Shown here: positions 22,110 through 34,682 of the stretch, piece after piece
Position numbering within the stretch: position 1 is the stretch's first letter
Layout: each line of letters starts with the position of its first letter
From: Rhizoctonia solani
Lineage: Eukaryota; Basidiomycota; Agaricomycetes; Cantharellales; Ceratobasidiaceae
Reading direction: 5' to 3'
DNA: 64,000 bases
Assembly: GCF_016906535.1 (NCBI RefSeq)
Contig: NC_057385.1
Location: forward strand, 1,860,001-1,924,000
Program-made: the position numbers and the translations under genes
Notes under the pieces: generated by a model
What the model was told of the DNA's origin: nothing
Databases searched by the model: none
Seen by the model: the letters and a program-made list of their open reading frames with translations, nothing else

Positions 22110-25100
22110 CTACAGGTATGCTTCCAAGCCAACAGCCTTGACCTTATCGGGGACTCGCTGCGCCAGTACCTTAATAAGTCGGATGAGCTCTGCGCGCGTT
22201 TCATCCCCAATCATATCTTCGGATTGAGGATCGAGGACGAAAGCAAATACGGCGAGCAAATGGTCGATATGGGGTGCTAGGACGTCAGGGTTGTTGTTGA
22301 AGAGATGGAAAATTGCCCGGAATACAGGTCGATTTTCGAGGAAATCATGCTTGAGTGGTAGTGCTCCAACAAAGACAGGGATAACCTAAGCGAGTTAAGT
22401 ACGAGCCATTTGGAAATATTCAATAACTAACCTGATCAAGTGGCATAGAACTCGAGTTCTTTAGCAGCATCCGGGCTACGCAGCCAGTCGCATTATCTTT
22501 GGCGTTGAACTGTGCATGGGGCGCACCCTCCGCTACAACAAAGTATGGCCTCAGAGCGGTCAATATAGTCAGGTAGTGTCCGCTAATATCCATGTCGCTA
22601 TTTTCGATAAGCACACCCATCGCAAAGGCAGCGTTGCTTCGTACTTCGGGATCCTCGTCAGAGAACCCTTGCGATATGAGGTTGAAAACGTCCTCGGTGA
22701 AGGGAGTTACACCGCCCTTCATCCCGGAGATAATTTCTCCCATGCAGCCGATCGTTGAAGTCCTTTCACTGAGAGAGCGGTTCTTGGACTGGACCAAGAG
22801 TCAGTGACGATCATATAGTTTTGGTGAGCAACGAACATAATATTTCTTGAGGAGGGGGAAAAGTTGGCCGAACAAAACAGCAAAGTCAGACCCGAGGATG
22901 CTTGCGAACGCGGCGACGAGGTCGCTGGCGGCGGAGATGAGGACTTGGTCGTATTCGGCTTGGTCTTCAGTCTCCTCTGCTTCTTCATCATCTTGATCAG
23001 GATCCTGTTGGCAAAGTGCTTTGCCCTCAAGAATTTCGGTAGCGAAACGAACCATGGTATCCAAGTCTGAAAAGCAGAGTCAGTGGTGTTCGGCTTTATA
23101 TGTATGGAAAGTGATTCAGAGACTTGAATGGGTCCGAAGACTTGCCCTCATCGCGACATGCGTCGCTCGAGGATTCGCAGAAAATTACATCCTTAGAAAC
23201 AAAAGCAAGATACATTACACTTACGTTGTTCGGCAAGACCTGGGCCCACTTTAGCAAGCGTCTCGCTCAGGCTCTGGCAAACGTTTGCAACTACATTTCT
23301 AAAAAAGCAAAATGGTCAGTATCGCGATCACATCATACAAGGATAGGGCGTGATTCAGAATAAAACGCGTTCGTCTCATTACTCCGTAGAGCGTCGAAGT
23401 GAGCTGAGTTAACGTTGTAATATCTTCATGCGCAGGAATAGAGAATGCAAAGTAGTATGATTGACGTACTTATCGTCTTCAGTCTCCCACATGACGAAAA
23501 TTTCAGGCATAACATGGCCAATCAAATCCTTGACGTTTTGGTGAAGTGGTACATGCTGTCGCTAAAATCAGTGAAAGGTGGATAACACACGGGGCTATCA
23601 CTCACCACTTGACTTCCCGGAACCCACTCGGTGGGAGACGACAATTCATAGAAGGTTTGAATGACGGCAAATAGCGAAGTAACTGCAGATTTCCGGATGC
23701 CCTCGTAGTAGTGAGACAAAAGCTCAACAAGCTCGTGCACACAGGGCTCTACATATGGCAAGAAATGGCTGCGGGTGTACATAAACACAGTGCCGATGGT
23801 ATCAGCCGCAATTTCCTTTTCGACAGCGATGGCACTGTTTACGGCCAACTCCTTCTCTTCGTCAACATCTTCAATGTCGATAGACTCGGAGTCAAGCTTG
23901 GACAGATCAACAGCTTCGCCGCTTTTATCGGCCTTCTTCAATTCCTCAAGTTCTTTGGCTAAGCCAATGGTGAGTATACCATAGTTTAATCATAGATGCA
24001 TCTTACCAAAAGCAGTATCTTCGCCCCCCTCTTCTTGTTTGCAACTGGCAATGAGGGCTGGTACAACGCGGTCGAGATAAGGAGCAAATTCCTCTTCAAA
24101 CACGCGGGCCATAACGCCGAAGATGAGGTAACTGCATTCACGGAGCCGGGCCGAGTCGAGAGACATTCCCTCGAATGCGTTGTTCATGACGGGCTGGAAG
24201 TATGGGCGGAAATGTTCACGGCCAACAGCATCCGCAAGAGTGCCGACGGTATCCATTGCAATACCTCGCAGTTCTTGCTCACCTCCTTCCCCAGTAAGCA
24301 CAAGGAATGGCTGCAACCTGTGCATGGTGGATTCGAAGTAGGGTAGGAATCCAGATTTGGCGGCATGTGCAGCAGATCCGATAGCACCGGTAACAATCCC
24401 TTTGACATCGTTAGGAGCCGTATCGAGAAGCCCGGAGAGGCGCTCCATCAACTGCGGCAAGTACTGGGCGATCGTATCACCAAGAATCTCGAGGAAATCA
24501 TCAAGAGCCGTACAAGCAGCTCCTTGAGTATCTGGGTTGTTTATCATGTCCAGAAGTACAGGGAGAATGGTTGCATGGCGATCAACGACTTCTTCCTCCA
24601 GCCATTCACAAGTGCAACCCAACGCAGACAAAGCTGCTTTACGCACAACCGGGTGTGGGTCGGCGAATCCCGCATCAATTAACGGCCACAATTGGCGCAT
24701 ATGAGGCCTAATGAACTCGGAACAACCTTCAAGCGTGACTGCAAATGATGTAAGAGCGGCTTTGCGTTGGCCAGGGTCCGAAGACGCCATATACTGGGTA
24801 ACAATGGTATGGAGAGTAGGGAAGACTTGGGATGGAGGTAGAGAAGTTGCAAGTTCGTCAATGACGCGGAAAGCAGTCTGCAATACCAGCTTAGTATGCG
24901 TCTACGGGTTAAAATATGCTAAGCTTACCCTGGAGGGACATTCGTCGTCGGCATCTTCGCTGTCCTCTTCAGTTCCGATGGGCATCAACCCTTCAAGGAT
25001 AGGTTTGGCGAGATTGAGACTTTGAATACGGCTCTTCTTGCTGTTATTTCAGATTAATTTAGTTTATTGCTTTAATGGTTATATAGGACGTACTATTTGA

Positions 25101-26227
25101 CCGTCCAAGTCAAGGAGTTGAGTGACATAATACGCAAGGAGGTCTCGTAGCTCTTGTTACCTCCGCAGCGTAGGAAAAACTCAACCAGCTGTGGCATATG
25201 CTTTGAAAGAAGTGGTGTTTCCTGGAGGGCATAGTAAGTTATCAGTAGTTGATTATGAATTGACGCTCACAAGAATGAGGAGTGTCTCAAAAACGTCAAA
25301 ACCGTGGCGTGCTCCTTCTTCGTCGCTCCTTTCGAGGCAATCAGCGAGAACATCCATTATATTGGGGATAAGCACTTGGAATTGTTTCTAACAAATATTT
25401 CAGTAAAAGTCTAAGAAGGGAGTGGCATAAGCGTACAATTTCGTCCTTTTGATGCGAATCGATATACTGAGCAATTTGTCCAAGGCACCTAACGGAGGTG
25501 ACTCGAACCTCGGCACTCTCTGGGTCGCGGATAAGATTGCCAAAAAGGTTGAAGAAGGTAGCAAGACGCTCGGTGATTTCATCCATCAAACTATCCATGA
25601 TCGTAAATAAGACGTAAACTCCAACCTCGCGGTGGGCTGCGGTACCAGCGACACATGCAGCTTCGACCCAAGGGATAAGCTCAGGCCAGGTAACCTGTTT
25701 GCTACCTCCTTGGAGTTCATATTGCGCAATAGCAGAAATAACGCGAGCAATGTTGTGGCGGACAATTGACGCAGGTTCGCGAGAATGACTTCGGTAACTC
25801 GCGATTTGATGGCTGCGCGAATATTTTGAGGAACCTGAACCCAGAGCTGCCCCTGGTGCTGGTTTACGCGTTTTCGGAGCTCAACTGCAGCGAGTTGACG
25901 GATCTAGCGTCTATATGAGTACTGGACATAATCAAATGCAAATAAACGCGTACACTTTGGTCTGGAGATGAGTTGATGATTTCAAAGAGCGCTGGAATAC
26001 AATCCGGGCTGGTCCAATAGTTTTTCGCCAAAGCAGATGTGGCCTTGTTTGATGTCAGCATGGGACTTTTCTATCGGCTCCGTATAATTACCGATTTGAT
26101 CACATTGGTGTCATTGGCGGTTGTCTGCGACAAGAGGTCATGAAGGGTTTTAATATAAGTCGGCTAGGATTGCGGCTTGTCAGCGATAAAGCCCTAACCC
26201 ATCTCGGATTTATGCACATACATCCAT
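22110..26227 (-). CDS. KAP123: Karyopherin/importin beta-4 (Kap123 family)
   Basis: Nuclear import receptor for ribosomal proteins and histones, built from HEAT repeats. The first coding exon is just ATG GAT (26227-26222), followed by a GT-AG intron. Exon 2 (26163-26092) encodes a block starting PTYIKTLHDLLSQTTANDTN. The importin-beta N-terminal signature follows (WTSPDCIPALFEIINSSPDQ). Long HEAT exons cover about 24883-23990 (VIDELATSLPPSQVFPTLHT, ALGCTCEWLEEEVVDRHATI). An acidic stretch (DSESIDIEDVDEEKELAV) lies near 23880. The C-terminus ends VKAVGLEAYL at the stop 22110-22112. I estimate about 1,050-1,100 residues after removing roughly fifteen introns, the family's usual size. It is followed upstream, on the same strand, by homoserine kinase 277 bp away. 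Confidence 0.93.
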
Positions 26228-26503
26228 GGTATATATAACTATACGAACAAACTAGAGAAATTTTAATTGAGGGGATGTCACAGGAATACTCCTGGACTGA
26301 GGATGGACGTGAAGAGAGGAAGGTGAAGAGTTTCAAACAAATTTTTGAAGGATAACCCCATTCAGGGTTCTGCACGTGATCCACGCGATCAATCCCCCTA
26401 TCTATGAATCTTCCGAGACTTAACTTATTCACCAGCGGTTGTGGATGCGATGGTAACTCATGGTACAGGTCGCTTCAATCACTTTTAATAATCCATTTCT
26501 TCT

Positions 26504-27701
26504 TTATTCCACAGTACTTCCTCCTGCGATATCTAGGACTTTGTATATGACCTCAATACCCTCTTCCTTGAAAAGTCTTGCTGCTTCATCGGCGATAGCC
26601 GTATAACCCCCCGTGGCCAACGCAAGGATTGTTGGCCCCGCCCCAGAAAGGCATATTCCGAGCAACCCTGGGTGGCTTGAAGGTGTAACGGACGAAAGGA
26701 TGCGTGGAAGCCCAGGAATCTGACAGAGCATTAGTACTTGCTATTTCAAGCGGATATCAAAGGACACGTTGCAAAGTGTCACTAAGACTCACCAGCTCCT
26801 TTCGATATGGTTGGTGTACACGATCTTTCATTGCTTCATATATCAATTCAGGACTGGGTGGTGATTGGCCGAGTGCAGTTGTTAGAACGGCCAGCCTCTG
26901 TAGGTTAAAAACCTAAATAGAAGTCAGAGTTAGTTATTAGACAGCTTGTAAACACCTAAAGGACAATACAAGATCTTTTCTTGAATACTCCGTTGGAAGT
27001 ACATTCCGAGCCTTTGCCGTACTAACTTCGAACTGAGGTATGATTGCTAGTGCCTTTATTTCTGGTGCCCAGTTAAAACGAACAAAGCTCCCAATTCCTA
27101 GTGGTGGACTGGGAGGGTTCTTGCCCCATTCCGGCCCAGATTCGGGAGGATATTCTGGGAGAACTTCAGCCAGAGGTACGGAGGCGGCTTCGTTCGCAGC
27201 TTCATCTAGTTCTAGTAGGTACGTCCCTATAAAACCACCAAAGAGTGCAGCAGCTACATTATCAGGATGGCGTTCAACCATAAGAGCGAAATCGAGAAGC
27301 CTTTCATTGGGAAGGTTTAGAGACCCCAGGGCGTTCCCTAGTAGCACTCCCGCAATAACCGCGGCCCCGCTAGACCCAAGGCCTCGTCCAAATGGAATTT
27401 CGTTGTGCGCGTGAATAGTCAGGGAAGGTGGGAAGTAAGAATGTCCGTTGCAACGAAGAACATAGAGTGCGACTCGGGTAGTCAAGTTTTTGTATGCATC
27501 TAACGGTACTTGATCAGCACCTTCTCCGGAGTATGTAATATTTGGTGCGCTTGGTGGTGATGCGGGCGAGACTGCCGGATATGACTCATGAGAGACCGTG
27601 AGAGTGAGGTATAGTGAGAGTGAGAGGCCGACAACATCGAATCCAGGGCCTATATTTGCACTGGTAGCTGGGACTTTGATAGTAAATTTATGAGTCGCCA
27701 T
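26504..27701 (-). CDS. THR1: Homoserine kinase (threonine biosynthesis)
   Basis: Phosphorylates L-homoserine with ATP to O-phosphohomoserine, the penultimate step to threonine; cytosolic GHMP-family kinase. Three exons (27701-26970, 26912-26793, 26719-26504) total 1068 nt, giving 355 residues, close to yeast Thr1. Motifs are KVPATSANIGPGFD near the N-terminus, the GHMP ATP-binding loop PFGRGLGSSGAAV, and the C-terminal glycine-rich motif GICLSGAGPTILAL. The start at 27701 was chosen because it begins directly before the conserved KVPATSANIGPG motif. The open frame extends upstream, but that part is outside the family. It is divergent from the peroxisomal ABC gene, 214 bp between start codons. 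Confidence 0.96.
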
Positions 27702-27915
27702 TATCCTAAACTTTGTGTATGCGTTGGCGTTTACTTCAGAATTCTCTATTTTGGGATCGGAGTCTCGGATTTTCAGCAAGGTCACGCGGATGCTGTAAGC
27801 ATGAGCGCTTGCCATCCAGCATGTGATTATCATTAATGTCCACGTGAAACAGCAAGTGTCGCACAGTGCTGGGCGAACCATCACTCCAACTCATACCAGT
27901 GCACCGCTCGTCTAA

Positions 27916-30855
27916 ATGGCAGCCCAATCTACCCTCCGGGGTGTTTCGCGAAACCTACCTTCGCTAGCTGACCTCTCTCAGAAGTATGCGAAACATCGGC
28001 CGATTATACAACCAATCTTGAAAGCAGCTTTTGTCGCGTACTGTCTCGGCAATACCTATAGCAACTTCGTAAGACCCAAAGGATCTGAAGATGCGAGCTC
28101 GGGGAGGAGAAAGGAGAAGGGTAAACCCGGTGATGAACCGGGAACAAAGAAAGAGCGGGTCAAGGTAAATGAGTCCTCCAATCGAGATAACCAACGAAAC
28201 CGACAATGGTACCATCCAATAGGTCGATGCGGTGTTTTATGCCCGACTAAGGCACATTCTTAGGATCGTTATACCTAGTTGGAGATCCAAAGAGGCTATG
28301 ATGCTGGCCATTCATTCCAGCTTCCTTGTCTTCCGGACGGTCTTGAGTCTATATGTTGCCGATCTTGATGGGCGGTGAGCTAATTTGTACTTTTCAAAGG
28401 ATCGTTCAGAACTAACTTTGAATTACGCTCAGTATTGTTGCTTCGCTAGTGCGAGCAGAAACTGTGCCATTTCTCCTTAACCTGCTTCGTTGGCTACTTG
28501 TTGCCATTCCCGCCACTTATACCAACAGCATGTTAGGCTATATTCAAACCAAGATTGGGATCGCCTATCGTACTAGACTTACGGAACAGATTTTGAACAC
28601 CTATCTAGGAACCGAAAACGGAGAGGACAAAGTATATTATAAAATGTGTAAGCATCGTACGTATTGCCATCTGTCGCACCTACTTCTAATGCCATATAGC
28701 AAACTTGGACGATAGGATCAAGAATCCAGATCAAATGATTACTACAGATATCCAGCGATTTTCTGCACATCTCGCCGCGATGTATTCCAACCTCGCCAAG
28801 CCTGTGCTGGACGTCATATTATACAACTACCAATTATCACGAAACGTAGGGGCCGAGGGTCTCATTCTTCTTACAGCATTGGTCCAACTCAGCGCCATAC
28901 TGTGTGAGCCCAGCTGTATCCATTATGAAATATACAAACTTAAGACCGAGGACCCTTAGTAAAATCGCTTACTCCTCCATTTGGGCAATATGCTGCTACA
29001 GAAGCGGCGCTCACTGGCTCCCTACGTGCCACACACTCCCGCTTATTAGAACATTCCGAAGAAATTGCTTTTTTCGAAGGCGAAGAGGCCGAGAAAATGC
29101 TTGTAGAGCGCGATTATTTTGCCCTCGTAAAGCATATAAACATGGTCCTGCAAAAGCGGCTATGGCATGGCGTTGCTGAAGAAGGCGTCATCAAGTGGAT
29201 GTGGGGCTGCTTTGGGGTGAGCCAGCAGTGCATGATATATGTGATGCCCGCGATGTACTGATAATCACATAGCTATGCATCTGTGCTATCCCAGTATTCT
29301 TCAAGTTGCCTGGAATGGACAGGAATGATCTTGGAGGACGAACAGAGAGTAAGTTATACTGTATAGCTCCGACTTGGAATCCTAATCGCCCGAGTTGATT
29401 AGGTTTTGTTACCAATCGGCGCCTCTTGCTTTCCGCGTCCGACGCCTTTGGTCGGGTTATGTACTCGTACAAGGAACTTGCTGAACTCGCTGGTTACACA
29501 GCACGTGTTTCGCTCCTCATGGATACTATGGGCGACGTTCAGCGTGCTCAATTCGAGAAAGCACTAGTTAGTAGTGCCAGTATCGAAGAGAATGCGAAAG
29601 GTGCGTGCATATGTGTCTGAAGTTGAAAAGTTAGCTCAGGTGTATGCGTGTAGTGCTGCAGGGCCGAGGGACCGTGATCGAGTCTGACGAGATTCAGTTC
29701 GAAGGTGTTCCTATTGTTAGTCCTAACGGGGATATTCTGGTCCGATCACTAAGCTTCTTCGTACAACCTGGGGTGAGCTAGCCTCAATTACCTTCTAAAT
29801 CCGCGAGCTAACAACGGCACTCAGCGGCACCTGCTGATCGTGGGTCCAAATGGTAGGCAGTCTATCGGGCCCCTATTGAATGTGCTATTCACGTCTCGTG
29901 TAGGGTGTGGGAAATCCTCGCTGTTCCGTATACTTGGTGGGCTCTGGCCGGTCTACGGTACGTATAGCATCAATCGCTTTGAACCCATTTAAATTGATCG
30001 ATTACATGCCCTATAACCCAGGCGGAACGGTTCGCAAACCTCCTGCTAAAGATTTTACGTACATCCCTCAACGACCCTACTTAAGTCTTGGCACGTTGCG
30101 TGACCAGGTGATTTACCCACACACTAAAGAGGAAATGCAGCGGCGTGGGGTAACAGATGATGATCTTCTCCGGGTTCTTTCAGTGGTTCAAATGGATCAC
30201 ATTGTGGAGCGTGAAGGTGGATGGGATGCTGCAAAGGAATGGAGAGACGCATTGAGCGGCGGTGACAAACAGCGCGTAGGTTACATGTTATCACTCAAGT
30301 CCACTATACTCAGGCCGAATTTTGTGACAGATCGCTATGGCCAGATTGTTCTACCATGCGCCTAAGGTTTGCATGTGCATTTCGGCCATACGACTTTACT
30401 GATGTTTTGGATTCAGTACGCTATATTAGACGAGTGCACCTCTGCCGTCACCTTGGAGGTTGAGCGTGTGATGTTTGAGCACGCGACCAAACTTGGGATT
30501 ACTTTATTGACAGTATCGCATCGGCCTTCTCTTTGGCAGTATCACCATATGATTGTGGGTACCCCATTTTTGTTTTGTTTTGTTTCGTTAACCCTTTTCA
30601 ACTGAATCCCTAATAGCTTCAGTACGACGGGCAAGGTGGTTACGTCTTTACTGAATTGGACGCGGAGCGTAGATTGGCATTGCAAGAAGAGAAACAGGCG
30701 CTCGAGGCACGCCTGCTTGAAGTGTGAGTTTTTCACGTGCAAATGGCCGGACTTACATCTGATTGTCACATTTGTCCTTCTCGGGTGAAAGACCGAAGAT
30801 GAAGGCACGCTTGTCAGAACTCAAGGCAGCTCAGGCGGAACGACGCGGCCCGTAG
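27916..30855 (+). CDS. Peroxisomal ABC half-transporter (ABCD family, Pxa-like)
   Basis: Imports very-long- or long-chain acyl-CoA into peroxisomes for beta-oxidation; family members work as dimers. About a dozen exons from 27916 to the stop 30853-30855. The N-terminus is basic with a membrane-prone segment. The ABCD EAA-like loop ([14 protein letters not shown]) lies near 29060-29100. The nucleotide-binding domain has Walker A GPNGVGKSS (around 29845-29920, split by an intron), signature LSGGDKQR (about 30255) and Walker [11 protein letters not shown] (about 30420), then the H-loop in TVSHR. A coiled C-terminal tail ([16 protein letters not shown]) follows. One nucleotide-binding domain means a half-transporter. 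Whether it is the PXA1 or PXA2 type is not decided. Confidence 0.93.
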
Positions 30856-31204
30856 ACGAGCACTTGCATTATTATGATTACGATTTTAATATTATCGTGA
30901 ATTAAACCAATGTGGTTATGTCTTTAGAAAATAGGAACCGTGGCAAACATAGATCCGGGTATTGCAGAAGATCGGGGCGGAGCAAGATGTAAGCATACAG
31001 TTACACAGCCACGACCTCATCGGAAACAATCGGTTTGATCTGAGGTAAGGGCTTTCTCGGGAGCTCCAATTGAGAAATTGCCAAAGACTCTTGACTCTCA
31101 CCATCTCCACCCCTTCTCCTCTCCGTCTCCGTCCCCAACTCCCTACTCTTATATTCTCTAAATATCTACGCCCACATAGAAAGTGAACAGAAGTAGAATA
31201 GACC
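30856..31204. other. Intergenic between two plus-strand genes
   Basis: 349 bp with the ABCD 3' UTR and the promoter of the PRELI gene, including a pyrimidine-rich stretch at 31090-31145 ahead of the start codon. No gene was seen. Confidence 0.45.
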
Positions 31205-31865
31205 ATGGTGCACGTATACTCGCAGAGCTTCCTCTACAAGTAAGTTTTCGGTACGTTATCTATCTCTGTATCACAAGCTGAAAGAGTTGTTCCAGCCACT
31301 CCTGGGCGCATGTGAACTTGGGCATCTGGCACAAGTATCCAAATCCCAAGTGTGCGCATGTTATCTCTGTAGATGTTGTCGATCGCTCGGTGGATCCAGT
31401 AACCGGTGTGATCCGCACTGAGAGGATATTGGGTTGCAAACAAGCAGCCCCACGATGGATAGTCAAAGTGAGCATTAAAATGCTATTTTATTTACCAATT
31501 ATCTGATTATAATTTGTTTTCAGCTACTCGGAGGTTCTGACGACGCGTTTGTGCGTGAGATATCATTTGTCGATCCTGTCACTGCTCGGACGACTGTTAC
31601 CTCCGTGAACCTTTCCTTATCTCAATACGTAACGGTCCTAGAAAAGATTGTCTACGAGCCTACACGTGGTCCGGATGGACGAATGCAAACCCTTTTCTCT
31701 CAGACCGCCGAAATCCAAGCTCGAATGGCAATTTGGCGGAGTGCTGGCGAACGATTGGAGAAGTTTAGCGCAGATCGATTCGGGCAGAATGCACAGCTCG
31801 GGCGTGAAGGGTTCGAAGGTGTACTCAGGATGCTCCTGGAGCAAAAACAGGCACAGCGAGCATAA
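31205..31865 (+). CDS. PRELI/MSF1-domain protein (mitochondrial lipid transfer, Ups/Slowmo type)
   Basis: Family members shuttle phosphatidic acid or phosphatidylserine across the mitochondrial intermembrane space with Mdm35/TRIAP1. Exons 31205-31239, 31296-31467 and 31524-31865 give 182 residues, the usual length. The sequence starts MVHVYSQSFLYNHSWAHVN, followed by the family's KYPNPKCAHVISVDVVDR and an IRTERILGCKQAAPRW block. The C-terminal helix runs GERLEKFSADRFGQNA. The full-length single domain supports a true orthologue of Ups2/PRELID3. A second PRELI gene lies 7 kb to the right. Confidence 0.92.
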
Positions 31866-32583
31866 CATGGCCACAACTATGCCCGTTTGACCGCTTCTCT
31901 CTAAAATTCTCGCATTTTTGTGATGGTTTTACTTGGGCCCCCTGGCATTTACTCCTATTATTCCTGACCACGGTCTTAGCTGCATTCGCATCTTTATTTC
32001 TTCATTTAGATAGATATCCCCGACTTTTCGTATTTGCGCTTGTTTCATACCATCCTTCTCCCTCCCCTTTATGACGGCCCATTCAGCTTGCAGCTCAAAC
32101 CCCACTATGACCAACTACTCACTGCCCGCACGCAACCAACTTCATGGTTACTATAGATCGTTTGAATGCACATACATATGCTTTCTTTGAACTGGCCAGC
32201 TTGCATTAAGTGTCAAGACTTCCTTATCTTTCTCTGCCTCTGTGGCAATGGCACTGCATCGGCTCCACTCTGGACCCGAATGTCGTGTTGTTTTGACACT
32301 AATAGGTGCATCACTTCGTTAGATTGTTCCGTGTTCTATTGGGATTATCCTGATGCGCAGGTCTGAGCACCGCATACTGCACCGCCACACTGTTTCTGCC
32401 AGAAGCGCTCATCAATAGCCATTGTGCTTGTGGCCTTGCTTTGACCGCAACCAGAGTCATATACCTTTGTGAGCCCCGGTTGGAAGCCCTCGCGGAAGAT
32501 CTGAAATCAGACATATATAAGGCTGACCGGGTTACCACTCCCAGACCACCACTCAATCTTAGATCGCGCCCAGTTTATATCGC
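31866..32583. other. Intergenic
   Basis: 718 bp containing the 3' UTR of the PRELI gene and the promoter of the coiled-coil gene. A TATATAAGG at 32514-32522 is about 60 bp upstream of the start at 32584 and could be its TATA box. No other feature was recognised. Confidence 0.45.
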
Positions 32584-34682
32584 ATGCCGATTTCACAAGA
32601 GAAGATACAGGAGGTAGATACTATGGGAGTATTAAATATCATTGCGAATCATTGACCCTTTTGTTGCAGCATGCAGCGCTCCTCAACGGGCTTAATGCTC
32701 TCGACTATGTACCTGCTGCAGCGGAAGATAACGCCGCTCGGTACAGGTGATTGACCGTGAAATCGACTCCAGGCAACAGGAGGTACAGTCTCTGGAGAAG
32801 AAGACGTAAGTCCTACCCACCAAGTCATGTTTATTCGCCTAATCTTGGATGTAGGAAATCCGAGTATAAGGATCTTAGCAGAGCCAAGTCGACCACTCGC
32901 CAATGGCTCCTTCGTATTCGTCAAGGAGAGGACGCAGTTGCTCAAAAACTTGAAAAGGAACAGAAGGAGTATTTGGATGCATTTCGAGCCGAGCGGGATG
33001 CCCGCGATGAGCTGGCTATGCTGATGGGAGAGAAATCAGAACGGGAACGCGCAGTAAGTGGTTTGTTTCTTCTTCGTGCATTAGTTCTAAACACGTTAGC
33101 AGCGCGTTGAACTTGCCAAGAAGGGAGAACAGATCGATGAATTAAAAAGAAAAATCGAGTCACTTTACGAAGGACTTTTCTCGGGACCTACACCAGGTGA
33201 GATTACCGAACTCGGCGGTCTGACCGAAGCGCTCATATTATTGGTTGTTCACATAGACTATCCTGAAGAGGAAAGTGCAGAACGCCATTTCAAGGCCGTT
33301 GAAACAGAATACCACCGCACGCAGACGTATCTGAACCAACACACTACTGCGATTAGCTTGCTTATCAAAGCGGAGAAGACAATTTCCACTTGTACAAAGA
33401 AGCTCAACGAGGTGAGTCGCATATATGCTACTCAGATCATCAAGCATGATACCAATTGAGATATTTCTAGGCACGTATCGCGACGGCAAAACTAACACAG
33501 GAAGATACACTCGCAAACATGAGCGAGCAACTCGTACAATGCTCGTCCCTATTATCCAGCAGACTCACAGCCTCGATAGCTCAAAACCTCATTCGTCAAG
33601 CTGATGAGGCTTGTGGCGGTAACGCTGGCGCGGCAGTTGGTACTTTGGACATGGTACCCAGCATGTGAGCTAGGCTTGTGTATGTATGGTCATGGCGCTG
33701 AAACGTATTCTCAGCCCAAGGACTACAGAATGGGACGGTGAAGAATTTGTGACTTCTCTTGATGGACGATTTCCTGGTGAGTCAACCTAATAATTTTAAA
33801 TATGCAGTGGATTAAAGAACGACCACCCAGCAAAATTGGATGAGTGTATTCGAAAACTAGCAGAAGCACGTACTCGGCTGCAAGGTGAAATCGACAAAAG
33901 CTCTGCGCGCATCGATGGGTCCCAAGCTTCGGTTCGGCAGGTAAATACGTCACTTTATTAGATTATTTAATATATACTAACACAAGCTTTTGATTTAGCT
34001 TTCGACCAAGTTACAGACGTCTCGCAAAGAGCTTGCGGACATTCGTTGCCGCATCATGACGAGCCTCACAAATCCTGCTGCTCTTGAAGCCCACCCACAT
34101 TCTAGTGCCAAAAATGCACATGAAGTTGGCGATTCAGACCTCCCTGTGTATTTTGACTCGGTGAACACCATTTCTGGAAGGCCTGCGACAGACCCTAGTG
34201 GGAACGTTTCTGTTGGTGTACCATCTTACGAGGAGTCCCAGGCACAGAACCAGCCCGTTGGGGGGTTTAGGGTTACACTACCGAGGGGGAATGTTGACCA
34301 TGGCCCGACACCTGTATATGCACCTTCAGGGTCAGCTCCTGGACCTGGAGGTATTGGCGGATTTCGAGTCATGGCTGAACCTGGCTGGTCTCCCGCTCTG
34401 TCCCCGAGGTTGCACATCCCTGAAGCGCATGGGTCACCTATGCCTTCACCCCTACCTTCGCCATTATCGCCCAAATCACCAGTTGTGTGCCTTCCGCCCT
34501 CAACATCATCTCAAGCCGGACCAAGTGGGCCGCGTCCGATATCATGGTCATTGAACCCGTACGCATCTGCTATGATTCGCCGAGCGAGCTTAGATAACGA
34601 AGGTCTCTTACCTCCGGGTGGGTGGATGAGCAATACAAACCCGTTTAAGGATCCTGGAGAGTCTCTCAATAACGGACACTAG
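32584..34682 (+). CDS. Coiled-coil protein of unknown function with Pro/Ser-rich tail, one apparent frame break
   Basis: The short first exon 32584-32613 (MPISQEKIQE) joins 32670 onward (HAALLNGLNALDYVPAAAED). Long heptad-rich helices follow (QLEKEQKEYLDAF-like, RVELAKKGEQIDELKRKIES). A conserved-looking GPTPDYPEEESAERH motif precedes a further helical block (AISLLIKAEKTISTCTKKLN) and a disordered Pro/Gly/Ser tail from about 34060 to the stop. The layout recalls an uncharacterised family of agaricomycete coiled-coil proteins, from memory only. Near 32740 the frame breaks at a GG pair; one extra G keeps reading through to VIDREIDSRQQEVQ. The alternative is a 41-nt GT-AG intron from 32710, which would delete the YVPAAAED segment. 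No function is assigned. Confidence 0.75.

Noticed and set aside
32710..32750. 41-nt GT-AG intron in the coiled-coil gene
   Set aside because: It would remove the YVPAAAED segment that looks like part of the protein; a missing G at 32740 explains the break and matches four similar breaks. Not fully excluded.
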